Of a stretch of DNA of 26,462 bases, positions 8,560 to 16,878 are shown one piece after another. A program made the translations under genes and the position numbers. The notes below the pieces were generated by a model. That model made no database searches. It had not been told where the DNA came from and worked only from the letters and a program-made list of their open reading frames with translations. Position 1 is the stretch's first letter. Each line of letters opens with the position of its first letter. Origin of the DNA: an uncultured Ruminococcus sp. (GTDB lineage Bacteria; Bacillota; Clostridia; Oscillospirales; Ruminococcaceae); contig USEH01000006.1 in NCBI GenBank assembly GCA_900553675.1, forward strand, positions 1-26,462, in the 5' to 3' direction.

Positions 8560-8586
8560 GACTTGTCAGTTGATTTTTTTTATAAT
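8558..8586 (+). promoter_or_regulatory. Sigma-A promoter of the GH98 gene pair
   Basis: TTGACT (8558-8563), 17-nt spacer, perfect TATAAT (8581-8586). Transcription would start near 8593, leaving a leader of about 30 nt to the ATG at 8623. A GAGGG Shine-Dalgarno lies about 11 nt before that ATG. Confidence 0.8.
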
Positions 8587-8622
8587 TAATATACAAATTA
8601 ATTTGCGAGGGAATGTTATATT

Positions 8623-10893
8623 ATGAAGTTAAAGCGTTTTGTTTTGTTGTTAACAGCGGTCATAGTGGCTATATCTGTGCTTCCGCTGACGGCTTTTGCC
8701 GAGGAAAGTGAAAAAACCTCCTCAAAGCAGGAGCTAAGGCGTCCGGTTTCACCCGAACAACCGATGTGGATAGTGCATATCGACACATGGAACTATGCCG
8801 ATCCGGCAAAGATTATCGACCTTATACCGGAAGATATTCTGCCGTATGTCGTATTCAACATATCAATGTCGATAAATTATGACCATGAAACTCATACCTG
8901 GGGCATGGTAAACGACGGTTACGAGCTTGCAAAATCCTGGCTTCGCACCTGTGCCGAAAAGAACGTATGGGCGCTGATCCAGCCTGCCAGCGGCGGACAA
9001 TGCCATTTCAAGGATTATCCGAATTGCGGGCTTGAAGGCACGCTGTTTGAAGAATTTTTCCGCGATTATCCCAACTTTTTGGGCTTCAACTACTGCGAGC
9101 AGTTCTGGGGATTCGAGCAGAAGGACTTTCCTGTAACCCCTGTTCAAAGATATAAGCATTTTGCAAATCTTTTAGAGCTTACAAACAAATACGGCGGATA
9201 TCTTGTTGTAAGCTGGTGCGGCAACCAGTGGGGACAGAATATAAATCCCATTGCAATGCTAAAGCGCGTATCAGAATTTGAAGAGGCTTGCCGTAAGTAT
9301 ACCGAAAACTTCATTCTCTGCGAAAAGTACACTCAGGTGGGATATATTCAGGATGCTGAAAGTATATGTCTCGGCGCATATCTTTCCGGATATGCGGGTC
9401 AATATGGCATAAGATATGACAGCACCGGATGGACTAACTCGGAAGGCAAAAATGAGGACTTTACACTTGCAACAGGTCTGTCAACTCATATAGAAAAGCT
9501 GATGCATTCGGGTCTTACGGTTATCGACGGTCCTGAGCTTATATGGCAGCAGGACTTTATGGAAAAGTGGGGCGGCACAAAAACTTCCGACGGTTATACT
9601 TCAAGACAGTGGGAAATGTTTGACCAGTTCCAGAATGTCATGATAGATATGTTCCGTAAGGTTATTGGCGGCTCTATAAGGATACCCGGCAGGGAAGAGG
9701 TTATCAAAAACACCAAGGTGGCTGTTGTTCAGGACTATAAGCTGAACTCCAATGCATCTGATGACGCCAAGTTCTGCTCTCCGGAATCGCTTTTTGAGGG
9801 TTTGTATCAGATGGCAGACGACGGCGCGCTGAGAGATAATCACAACTTCTTCAAAAGTACGGGCAGATATCCGGCAATTCCTGTCGTTTACGGTTTGGCT
9901 GATGATATCGCCAAAGGATTTGAGGTAAAGATAAGCGCTTTGGAATATGATAAAAAATGGGGTAATGTCAGAACAAAAATCTCTAAGTTTAACGAACTTT
10001 TCCCCAAGGAATACACCGGAGACATTTATGCAAGGCGCAATGAAAACAGCTGGACGATTTACAATCCGTTCAAAACGGGCAAAAAGGCGACGGGAAGAAT
10101 TCAGTTTAAATACAATACCTCCGACCGCATTGAACTGTCTCTATCAAGATATTCAGCCGGAATCATTAATGAGTATCCGGACAAGGTTGATATTTACATA
10201 AATAACTATGACAACGAGCTGGATAAATCCACGGTTCTTAAAAAGGATGTCTTCAAGATTTACGGAGCTTCATCCGAACCAAAAATTACATATAAGGACA
10301 GGGGAGTAAACCAGTCTAAGAGCAAGGTGACAAAATCGTGGAAGAACGGTGTTTTGACTGTTTCTGTCAGTCATAACGGACCCGTTGATCTCACAATAAG
10401 CTGCAGCGGAGATGCCGAGGGTAGGCTGACTAAGTATACAAAGTCTGATATTATCGCTCCGAAAAGACCTCCGCTGTATTACGGAGACAGACAGTATGAA
10501 GCGGAGCATTTTGAGTATAAGAATGTTTCAAAGGTAGTAACAAACGGCTGCCGCACAGGCGTTGATAAATTCACCGGACAGGGCTACATGATATTCGGCA
10601 GAAGCTCGAATGCCGCCGTAAAGGATACCATAAGCGTTCTCGAAGCGGGCGAATACATATTGAACCTGAGATATGCAATAAAAGGCTCAAATGCAAATAA
10701 CCTTTCGCTTTATATAAACGGCAGGCTGGTTTCGTCTCCGTCACTTAAAAAGACCGGTTCAATCAGCAAATGGGGAACATATAAGGTCAAGGTCAACCTG
10801 AACAAGGGCGAAAATACATTTGAACTTAAGGCAGTGTCCTCGGCTTCGGAGGATATATATCTTGACAATATAGTTATTTCAAAAGCAAAATAA
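8623..10893 (+). CDS. Secreted glycoside hydrolase family 98 protein with C-terminal carbohydrate-binding-like module
   Basis: A 756-aa secreted enzyme. The signal peptide (KLKR, hydrophobic core, TAFA) is probably cleaved after residue 26. The GH98 catalytic region runs from about residue 40 (PEQPMWIVHIDTWNYADP) to 340, followed by the GH98 C-terminal region and, from about 605 (YYGDRQYEAEHF), a CBM6/35-like beta-sandwich. By comparison with characterised pneumococcal GH98 enzymes, Glu159 (NYCEQ) is the candidate acid and Asp266 and Glu305 (DGPEL) the candidate base residues. Known GH98 enzymes include endo-beta-1,4-galactosidases releasing A/B blood-group oligosaccharides from mucin-type glycans, and xylanases; the choice cannot be made here. 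No anchor is present. It is followed 20 nt later by a paralogue. Confidence 0.9.
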   Translation: MKLKRFVLLLTAVIVAISVLPLTAFAEESEKTSSKQELRRPVSPEQPMWIVHIDTWNYADPAKIIDLIPEDILPYVVFNISMSINYDHETHTWGMVNDGYELAKSWLRTCAEKNVWALIQPASGGQCHFKDYPNCGLEGTLFEEFFRDYPNFLGFNYCEQFWGFEQKDFPVTPVQRYKHFANLLELTNKYGGYLVVSWCGNQWGQNINPIAMLKRVSEFEEACRKYTENFILCEKYTQVGYIQDAESICLGAYLSGYAGQYGIRYDSTGWTNSEGKNEDFTLATGLSTHIEKLMHSGLTVIDGPELIWQQDFMEKWGGTKTSDGYTSRQWEMFDQFQNVMIDMFRKVIGGSIRIPGREEVIKNTKVAVVQDYKLNSNASDDAKFCSPESLFEGLYQMADDGALRDNHNFFKSTGRYPAIPVVYGLADDIAKGFEVKISALEYDKKWGNVRTKISKFNELFPKEYTGDIYARRNENSWTIYNPFKTGKKATGRIQFKYNTSDRIELSLSRYSAGIINEYPDKVDIYINNYDNELDKSTVLKKDVFKIYGASSEPKITYKDRGVNQSKSKVTKSWKNGVLTVSVSHNGPVDLTISCSGDAEGRLTKYTKSDIIAPKRPPLYYGDRQYEAEHFEYKNVSKVVTNGCRTGVDKFTGQGYMIFGRSSNAAVKDTISVLEAGEYILNLRYAIKGSNANNLSLYINGRLVSSPSLKKTGSISKWGTYKVKVNLNKGENTFELKAVSSASEDIYLDNIVISKAK

Positions 10894-10913
10894 AATAAAT
10901 CGGAGGTTATGTT

Positions 10914-13280
10914 ATGAAGTTAAAAAGAATAATCGCCTTGCTTTTGGCTTTGGTGATACCACTTATGGCAATGCCCATATCGACCGTTGCCGAGGGCGAG
11001 GAAAATCAGGCAAAGACCATGCCTAGAGACGGCAAGCTTCGGCGTCCGATTTCTCCCGAGCAGCCGATGTGGATAGTACATATCGACACATGGAACAACG
11101 CTGATCCGGATAAGATAATAGACCTTATCCCGGAGGATGTTCTGCCGTATGTCGTATTCAATATATCCATGTCGATAAACTATGACCATGACACTCACAC
11201 ATGGGGCGTGGTAAACGACGGCTATGAGCTTGCAAAATCGTGGCTCCGCACCTGCGCCGAGCGTCAGGTATGGGCAATGATTCAGCCTGCCAGCGGCGGA
11301 CAGTGCCATTTTCCGGACTACATAAATGAGTCCTGCGACGGAACACTGTTTGAGGAGTTTTTCCGAGACTATCCTAACTTTTTGGGATATAACTACTGCG
11401 AGCAGTTCTGGGGCTTTGAGCAGGAAGACTTCCCCATAACCTGCCCCGACAGATACCGTCATTTTGCAAATCTTTTAAAGCTTACCCATGATTACGGCGG
11501 ATATCTTGTAGACAGCTGGTGCGGCAACCAGTGGGGACAGTCTATCAATCCCATGGCTATGCTGAAGACCGTTCCGGAATTTGAAGAGGCGGCAAGAACC
11601 TATACCGAAAACTTTATTCTCTGCGAAAAGTATACTCAGGTCGGATACATGCATGATCAGGAAAGCTATATATTGGGCGCATGGCTTTCAGGCTATTCCG
11701 GACAGTACGGAATCCGCTATGATGAAACCGGATGGACTTCAAACGATCTGCCGTATTCAATGTCAACGGGTCTTTCAACTCAGTTTGAAAAGCTTGTAAA
11801 GTCCGGACTTACGGTTATCGACGGTCCTGAGCTTGTCCCCGAAGACTGCTTCTATGAGGACAGAGCGCAGACCGATGAGGACGACTACACCATAAGAAAG
11901 TGGCAGTCATATGTTCAGTTCAAGAATGTTGCAACCGATATGTTCCGCAAAGTCATCGACGGCACAATCCGCATTCCCACCCGCGAAGAGGTAATAAAGA
12001 ACACCAAGGTTGCAATCGTTCAGGATGTTGAAAAAGGAAACGATTTCGCCAAGTACTGCACATATCCATCACTGTTCACAGGTCTTTACCAGATGGACGG
12101 AGACGGCGTTTTGCAGGATAATAAAAACTTCTACAAGAAGACGGGAAGATATCCCACCATACCCACGGTTTACGCCTTTACAGACGATATTTCAAAGTCT
12201 TTCGAGCTTATTGTAAATCAGTCTGAATTTATAGACAGATGGAAAACGGTTGACGACAAGGTTGAAGAGCTAAACACTATGTTCCCGGAAGAATCGAGCG
12301 GAACTATCTATGCCGGAAGAAATAAGAACACATGGGTTGTATATAACCCGCTAAAAAACCGTCAGGACGCTCAGGGAAGCCTCACCTTGCAGTACAACAC
12401 TGCCAAGGACATGGATTTAACGCTGAGCAAGTACACAACAGGGGTTATAAATGAATATTCCGACAGCATAGACGTTTACCTTAACAACTTCGATAACGAC
12501 AGCGTGATAATGTTGAGCGATGATGTTATAACCATAAACGGCTGTTCAGAGGAGCCGACTGTTACATATGAGGACAGAACGATTGACGGAATGGCTCCCA
12601 AGGTAAATTCATCATACTCCAACGGAAGCTTTACCATCACGGTTTCGCATAACGGTCCTATTGACCTGAGTATAAAGGTGAAGGGTAATGAAACCGGCAA
12701 GGCAACGGATTATAACACAGCTTCATACATTCCACCCGAAAGACCAGGTATATATTATGGCGACAGGCAGTACGAATTTGAGCTGAGCGAGCAGAAAAAC
12801 ATTCAGCAAAACGTTCCCAACGGATGCAGAACCGGCGTAGATAAATTCGTGGGTCAGGGCTATCTGATTTTCGGCAAGGAAAATAAAGCCGCCGCAAGAG
12901 ACACCATAAACACTCTTGAATCAGGAAAATATAATCTCAGCATAAGATACGCTCTGGCAAACGCCAATGTTTCAAAGCTTGCACTGTATGTCAACGGCAG
13001 AAAGGTCACAAATCTTAAGCTTGCAAAAACCGGCTCGACAAGCGAATGGTCGCTCTGCACAGAAGAAGTGTCACTTAAAAAGGGCGCAAATACCGTTGAA
13101 CTGAAATCAACCGGCGAGCTTGAAGATACTCTCTATCTCGACTGCATGATTTTAGGCTCGGAGCGGTTAGGAAACGCCTCTAATCCTATGCTTATAATCA
13201 TCATAATAATTGCGGTGATTGCAGCGATAGCTATAGCGACCGCGACACTGCTTTCAAAGAAGAAAAAGGCTGCCAAGTAA
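10914..13280 (+). CDS. Membrane-anchored glycoside hydrolase family 98 paralogue
   Basis: A 788-aa paralogue of the gene before it. The signal peptide is probably cleaved after STVA (residue 26), and the candidate catalytic residues Glu163, Asp270 and Glu306 sit in the same motifs. The C-terminal module starts with YYGDRQYEFE. It differs by a C-terminal run of Ile/Ala-rich hydrophobic residues (about 760-781) followed by SKKKKAAK. This is a stop-transfer anchor without LPxTG, so the enzyme should stay on the cell while its sister is released. GGAGG lies 8 nt before the ATG, and the 20-nt gap implies co-transcription. Close similarity at DNA level in the catalytic part points to tandem duplication. 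Confidence 0.9.
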   Translation: MKLKRIIALLLALVIPLMAMPISTVAEGEENQAKTMPRDGKLRRPISPEQPMWIVHIDTWNNADPDKIIDLIPEDVLPYVVFNISMSINYDHDTHTWGVVNDGYELAKSWLRTCAERQVWAMIQPASGGQCHFPDYINESCDGTLFEEFFRDYPNFLGYNYCEQFWGFEQEDFPITCPDRYRHFANLLKLTHDYGGYLVDSWCGNQWGQSINPMAMLKTVPEFEEAARTYTENFILCEKYTQVGYMHDQESYILGAWLSGYSGQYGIRYDETGWTSNDLPYSMSTGLSTQFEKLVKSGLTVIDGPELVPEDCFYEDRAQTDEDDYTIRKWQSYVQFKNVATDMFRKVIDGTIRIPTREEVIKNTKVAIVQDVEKGNDFAKYCTYPSLFTGLYQMDGDGVLQDNKNFYKKTGRYPTIPTVYAFTDDISKSFELIVNQSEFIDRWKTVDDKVEELNTMFPEESSGTIYAGRNKNTWVVYNPLKNRQDAQGSLTLQYNTAKDMDLTLSKYTTGVINEYSDSIDVYLNNFDNDSVIMLSDDVITINGCSEEPTVTYEDRTIDGMAPKVNSSYSNGSFTITVSHNGPIDLSIKVKGNETGKATDYNTASYIPPERPGIYYGDRQYEFELSEQKNIQQNVPNGCRTGVDKFVGQGYLIFGKENKAAARDTINTLESGKYNLSIRYALANANVSKLALYVNGRKVTNLKLAKTGSTSEWSLCTEEVSLKKGANTVELKSTGELEDTLYLDCMILGSERLGNASNPMLIIIIIIAVIAAIAIATATLLSKKKKAAK

Positions 13281-13298
13281 AAGCAGAATATAGAATAA

Positions 13299-13341
13299 TA
13301 ACCGCGCCTGTCTTGGAAAATATCCTTGACAGGCGCGGTTA
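13299..13341. terminator. Bidirectional terminator between convergent GH98 and feo operons
   Basis: A perfect 14-bp inverted repeat (TAACCGCGCCTGTC and its complement) encloses a 15-nt loop that can itself pair GGA/TCC. It begins 18 nt after the GH98 stop and ends 22 nt beyond the feo-operon stop. Flanks are AT-rich on both sides without long T-runs, so strength is uncertain but placement is right for both operons. Confidence 0.75.
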
Positions 13342-13363
13342 CTAATTCTTAAAAAGGAGGTTA

Positions 13364-13528
13364 TCAGCGTTGATTATTTTGATGGCAAGAGCCGCACATC
13401 GGGCAGTTGCCGCAGCTTCCGCCGCAGGAATGTTTTCCGTTTTTCTTGTCTTTAACAAGCCGGCAGATAATTAGCGCAACAATAACAATAAGTATCAGGC
13501 TGACAACAGCCGTTGAAATCAATTCCAT
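13364..13528 (-). CDS. FeoB-associated Cys-rich membrane peptide
   Basis: A 54-aa reading frame starting MELISTAVVSLILIV. It has one transmembrane helix (about 3-22), a short basic stretch (RLVKDKKNGK) and a cysteine-rich tail SCGGSCGNCPMCGSC. The architecture and the position directly after feoB match the FeoB-associated Cys-rich membrane protein family, thought to assist FeoB and perhaps bind or shuttle iron; its mechanism is not settled. The start follows the feoB stop by 13 nt, and its Shine-Dalgarno (AAGGAAG) overlaps that stop, so the two are translationally linked. The stop is TGA. Confidence 0.88.
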   Translation of the reverse strand: MELISTAVVSLILIVIVALIICRLVKDKKNGKHSCGGSCGNCPMCGSCHQNNQR

Positions 13529-13541
13529 AGTATACGCTTCC

Positions 13542-16043
13542 TTACTTCTTGATAGTTAATTTGGTTGCTTCCTTATAAGGCTTGAAGAGCATGAATATCA
13601 TTCCTGCAAGAATGATTACTGAGCATATAAGTCCTATAATATTGACGCTTCCGGCAAACAATGCGCCGAACTGGTTTATCATAAGCGCGACAGCGTAGGC
13701 AAACAGGCACTGATATCCGATTGCGAACCATGTCCACTTTGCGTTGTTCATCTCTCTGCGTATAGCTCCTATAGCCGCGAAGCAGGGCGCGCAAAGAAGA
13801 TTGAATACCATAAATGAATATCCGCTTACACGTGTAAAGGTCTCGCCGAGTACCTGATATACGTTTCCGCTGGCGCCGTAAAGAATGCCCATAGTTCCGA
13901 CAATGTTTTCCTTTGCAACAAGTCCGGTGATGGATGCAACAGCCGCCTGCCAGTTTCCCCAGCCTAAAGGAGCAAATATCCAAGCTATAGCACCACCGAT
14001 TGCGGCAAGGATGGATTTATCCAGCTCGTCTTCTGATAGCATCCTGAAGCCGTCTGAGGTAAAGCCAAAGTAGGTTGTGAACCAGATGAATATGGTTGAA
14101 AGAAGTATGATTGTTCCGGCTTTCTTGATGAACGACCATCCGCGCTCCCACATCGAACGCAGAACGTTTGAAACAGTGGGCAGATGGTAAGCTGGAAGCT
14201 CCATTACGAACGGAGCGGGCTCTCCTGAGAACATCTTGGTCTTTTTAAGCATGATTCCGGATACTATTATCGCCGCCATGCCAATGAAGTATGCGCTTGT
14301 TGCAACCCGAGCCGAGCCACCGAAGATTGCTCCGGCTATCATGGAAATAAACGGAACCTTTGCGCCGCAGGGGATAAAGGTGGTGGTCATGATGGTCATG
14401 CGCCTGTCGCGCTCGTTTTCAATCGTTCTTGAAGCCATGATTCCCGGGATTCCGCAGCCAGTGCCGATCAGCATGGGAATAAATGATTTACCCGAAAGCC
14501 CGAATTTGCGGAATACTCTGTCTAAAACGAATGCTATTCTTGCCATGTAGCCGCAGGCTTCGAGGAATGCAAGCAGCAGGAACAGAACCAGCATCTGAGG
14601 AACGAATCCTAAAACCGCGCCGACGCCGGCAACGATACCGTCAAGAATCAGTCCCTGAAGCCAGTCGGCAGCACCAATCGCTTCAAGACCGTTTCCTATA
14701 AGAACGGGTATACCCGGAACCCATACGCCGTATGCGGTGGTGTCTGGTGCGCCGTATGCTTCCTTGTAATCAGTGTTGAGATACTGTGAAACTGCGTTTT
14801 CGAGGTCGGCTTTTGTTGTGCCGGTAATTTCTTCTACTGCAAGCGTTTCCTCATCTTCAAGCTCATATGTAACGCTTGCGTCGTCCGGAGTGAGCGAAAC
14901 GAGCTCTGCAAGAGCGGCAGATGCAGCTTCATTGCTGTAATCTTCAGCTTCTAAGTCGATAGCATTTGCTATTTCATCATTGCCGTATTCACTGACAAAC
15001 GCAGATATTATAGCGTCAGAATCGCCGTAACTCTCCGCTGCTTCCTCGTAATCGGACGAGCCTATGCCGAACAGGTGATATCCGTCGCCGAACAAGCCGT
15101 CGTTTGCCCAGTCAGTCGCCGCTGTACCCACTGTTACCATAGAAATATAGTAAACGCAGAACATGATAAGCGCGAAGATGGGAAGACCCAACCAGCGATT
15201 TGTGACGATTTTGTCGATTTTATCCGATGTTGAAAGCCCGCCCTGTGATTTCTTCTTGTAGCACGCTTTTATAACCTCGGCTATGTAAACGTATCTTTCG
15301 TTTGTGATAATGCTTTCCGAGTCGTCGTCAAGCTCCTTTTCAGCTTCCGAAATGTCCTTCTCGATATGCGCAAGTATGCCTTTGTCGATATTCAGCGACT
15401 GCAAAACCTTGTCGTCGCGCTCGAAGATTTTAATCGCATACCATCTTTGCTGCTCTTCGGGAAGATTGTGAACAGCAGCCTCTTCAATGTGTGCGAGGGC
15501 ATGTTCGACAGTGCCGCAGAATGTGTGCATGGGTACGGTTTTTTCCGACTTTGCCGCCGAGATAGCAGCCTCAGCCGCCTCCATGATTCCTGTTCCTTTC
15601 AGGGCAGACATTTTCATTACCCTGCATCCAAGCTGACGCGAAAGTTCGTCGGTGTCGATTTTGTCGCCGTTCTTTTCGACTATATCCATCATGTTGACGG
15701 CTATTACAACCGGTATTCCAAGCTCGGTCAGCTGAGTGGTGAGGTAAAGGTTTCTTTCAAGATTGGTGGCGTCGATGATGTTGAGGACAACGTCGGGGCG
15801 CTCATTGCTCAGATAGTTCCGCGCGACAACCTCCTCCAAGGTGTAAGGGGAAAGGGAATAGATACCCGGAAGGTCGGTAACAACAACTCCCGAATGTTTT
15901 TTCAGCTTGCCCTCCTTTTTCTCAACCGTAACTCCGGGCCAGTTTCCTACAAACTGATTGGAGCCAGTAAGCGCATTGAACAGCGTGGTTTTACCGCAGT
16001 TGGGGTTGCCTGCAAGAGCGATTCTTATTGATTGCTCAGCCAT
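13542..16043 (-). CDS. feoB: Ferrous iron transport protein B, with acidic extracytoplasmic insert
   Basis: An 833-aa inner-membrane Fe(II) transporter with an N-terminal G domain: G1 GNPNCGKTT (12-20), G3 DLPG (57-60), G4 NMMD (117-120), G5 SALKG (146-150). A helical linker follows, then the membrane part from about residue 284 with two gate motifs (GTGCGIPG 527-534, IPCGAKVPF 557-565). Residues about 323-438, between the first membrane helix and GVWVPGIPVLIG, form an unusual Asp/Glu-rich, cysteine-free insert of about 115 residues, predicted to be outside. The ATG at 16043 is preferred over an upstream in-frame ATG at 16085 because AAAGGAG lies 11 nt before it. The gene follows two feoA genes, and an operator-like palindrome sits directly upstream of the ribosome-binding site. 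Confidence 0.96.
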   Translation of the reverse strand: MAEQSIRIALAGNPNCGKTTLFNALTGSNQFVGNWPGVTVEKKEGKLKKHSGVVVTDLPGIYSLSPYTLEEVVARNYLSNERPDVVLNIIDATNLERNLYLTTQLTELGIPVVIAVNMMDIVEKNGDKIDTDELSRQLGCRVMKMSALKGTGIMEAAEAAISAAKSEKTVPMHTFCGTVEHALAHIEEAAVHNLPEEQQRWYAIKIFERDDKVLQSLNIDKGILAHIEKDISEAEKELDDDSESIITNERYVYIAEVIKACYKKKSQGGLSTSDKIDKIVTNRWLGLPIFALIMFCVYYISMVTVGTAATDWANDGLFGDGYHLFGIGSSDYEEAAESYGDSDAIISAFVSEYGNDEIANAIDLEAEDYSNEAASAALAELVSLTPDDASVTYELEDEETLAVEEITGTTKADLENAVSQYLNTDYKEAYGAPDTTAYGVWVPGIPVLIGNGLEAIGAADWLQGLILDGIVAGVGAVLGFVPQMLVLFLLLAFLEACGYMARIAFVLDRVFRKFGLSGKSFIPMLIGTGCGIPGIMASRTIENERDRRMTIMTTTFIPCGAKVPFISMIAGAIFGGSARVATSAYFIGMAAIIVSGIMLKKTKMFSGEPAPFVMELPAYHLPTVSNVLRSMWERGWSFIKKAGTIILLSTIFIWFTTYFGFTSDGFRMLSEDELDKSILAAIGGAIAWIFAPLGWGNWQAAVASITGLVAKENIVGTMGILYGASGNVYQVLGETFTRVSGYSFMVFNLLCAPCFAAIGAIRREMNNAKWTWFAIGYQCLFAYAVALMINQFGALFAGSVNIIGLICSVIILAGMIFMLFKPYKEATKLTIKK

Positions 16044-16064
16044 ATATGTATTTTCTCCTTTCTT

Positions 16065-16080
16065 GTTAGCTAAAGCTAAC
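16065..16080. promoter_or_regulatory. Palindrome GTTAGC-N4-GCTAAC, internal feo operator
   Basis: GTTAGCTAAAGCTAAC, perfect 6+6 inverted repeat, lies between the second feoA and the feoB ribosome-binding site. It matches two copies near the feo promoter, which suggests separate control of feoB or an internal promoter. Confidence 0.7.
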
Positions 16081-16103
16081 TGCACTGTATAAAAATAATG
16101 ATA

Positions 16104-16328
16104 TCAGCAAAGCTCGACATCTATCATTTCGGCGTCTGCCTTGCGCAAAGAAAGCTCATAACCACGGACGGTTATCTCCAGCGGGTCGCCCAAAGGAGCA
16201 ACCTTTCTTACCGTGATTTTAACACCCTTGGTTATGCCCATGTCCATAATTCTGCGCTTAATTGCGCCTTCGCCGCGAAGCTTGATAACCTTAACGCAGC
16301 TTCCGATTTTTGCTTCTTTTAAAGTCAT
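16104..16328 (-). CDS. feoA: FeoA domain protein (promoter-distal)
   Basis: A 74-aa cytoplasmic protein of the FeoA family, an SH3-like beta-barrel that supports FeoB-dependent Fe(II) uptake. Typical elements are IGSCVKVIKLRGEGAIKRRI, then MDMGITKGVKITV and PLGDPLEITVRGYELSLR. The GGAGG Shine-Dalgarno lies about 8 nt before the ATG. It sits 60 nt upstream of feoB and 64 nt downstream of the other feoA. It fits the FeoA consensus better than its neighbour, so it is the more likely direct FeoB partner. Confidence 0.93.
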   Translation of the reverse strand: MTLKEAKIGSCVKVIKLRGEGAIKRRIMDMGITKGVKITVRKVAPLGDPLEITVRGYELSLRKADAEMIDVELC

Positions 16329-16392
16329 ATTTTTTCCTCCGATCTATATTAAGTGATATTGCTGACAAACTGATTTTTTCGATTCGCCATCG

Positions 16393-16605
16393 TCATACCA
16401 TTATCTTTCGTGCCATTTCGGAATTGATAGCTATCCGAGATTCCTTAACATTCACAATAACATTGCCTCCAAGTGTGGCGATGACCTTGACCGTTCCACC
16501 AACGACAAACCCTATATCTTCAAGGTGTTTTTTCACCTCGGGGGAACCGCCGATTTTCTTTATAGTGTTCTCTTCTCCTGCGGCTGCAAGTGCAAGTGGC
16601 ATCAT
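16393..16605 (-). CDS. feoA: FeoA domain protein (promoter-proximal)
   Basis: A 70-aa first gene of the feo operon, of the FeoA SH3-like fold: MPLALAAAGEENTIKKIGG, then HLEDIGFVVGGTVKVIATLGGNVIVNVKESRIAI. It resembles the short divergent FeoA that often accompanies a classical FeoA in Clostridia. AGGAGG precedes ATGATG, so initiation could use either codon (16605 or 16602). The leader contains an operator-like palindrome at 16626-16641. It probably works with FeoB at the membrane; why two FeoA proteins are needed is not known. Confidence 0.88.
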   Translation of the reverse strand: MMPLALAAAGEENTIKKIGGSPEVKKHLEDIGFVVGGTVKVIATLGGNVIVNVKESRIAINSEMARKIMV

Positions 16606-16625
16606 AATTAATCCTCCTTATATGG

Positions 16626-16641
16626 GTTAGCATAGGCTAAC
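16626..16641. promoter_or_regulatory. Palindrome GTTAGC-N4-GCTAAC, feo leader operator
   Basis: GTTAGCATAGGCTAAC, perfect 6+6 inverted repeat in the feo leader, about 35 nt after the predicted transcription start and just before the first feoA ribosome-binding site. Confidence 0.75.
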
Positions 16642-16659
16642 ACAATTGCAAAATATATA

Positions 16660-16675
16660 GTTAGCTCTCGCTAAC
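16660..16675. promoter_or_regulatory. Palindrome GTTAGC-N4-GCTAAC, feo start-site operator
   Basis: GTTAGCTCTCGCTAAC, perfect 6+6 inverted repeat located right at the predicted feo transcription start. Bound repressor here would block RNA polymerase. It begins 34 bp from the neighbouring copy at 16626. Confidence 0.8.
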
Positions 16676-16682
16676 CATTGCT

Positions 16683-16711
16683 ATAATACACCCACAGCTT
16701 TTGTTTGTCAA
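16683..16711 (-). promoter_or_regulatory. Sigma-A promoter of the feo operon
   Basis: Minus-strand perfect TTGACA (16711-16706), 17-nt spacer, TATTAT (16688-16683). The start would fall near 16676, against the operator at 16660-16675. A near-consensus promoter with repressor sites downstream fits iron repression. Confidence 0.85.
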
Positions 16712-16757
16712 CCTGTTTTTGCTGATGAAAAACAATTTTGTAGGTATAAACAAATCA

Positions 16758-16773
16758 ATTAGCATATGCTAAC
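16758..16773. promoter_or_regulatory. Palindrome ATTAGC-N4-GCTAAC, distal operator
   Basis: ATTAGCATATGCTAAC, one mismatch from the other three copies. It lies about 80 bp upstream of the feo start and about 105 bp upstream of the repressor gene's -35. It may allow looping or autoregulation. The rest of the 16606-16953 gap holds only the promoters and operators listed. Confidence 0.65.
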
Positions 16774-16878
16774 TCAATTTTGTGCAGAATTAATCGATAA
16801 TTTGCCTGAAAAAATGCGTTCAATATTACACTTTAAGTTTTAGATTAACCGAGAATCATTAAAAAAGTATAAATCCGC

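Noticed and set aside
13351..13479. Plus-strand AAAGGAGG followed by a TTG-start frame of about 35 codons
   Set aside because: It lies opposite the well-supported Cys-rich FeoB-associated gene and directly after a terminator; the composition is that of an antisense shadow.
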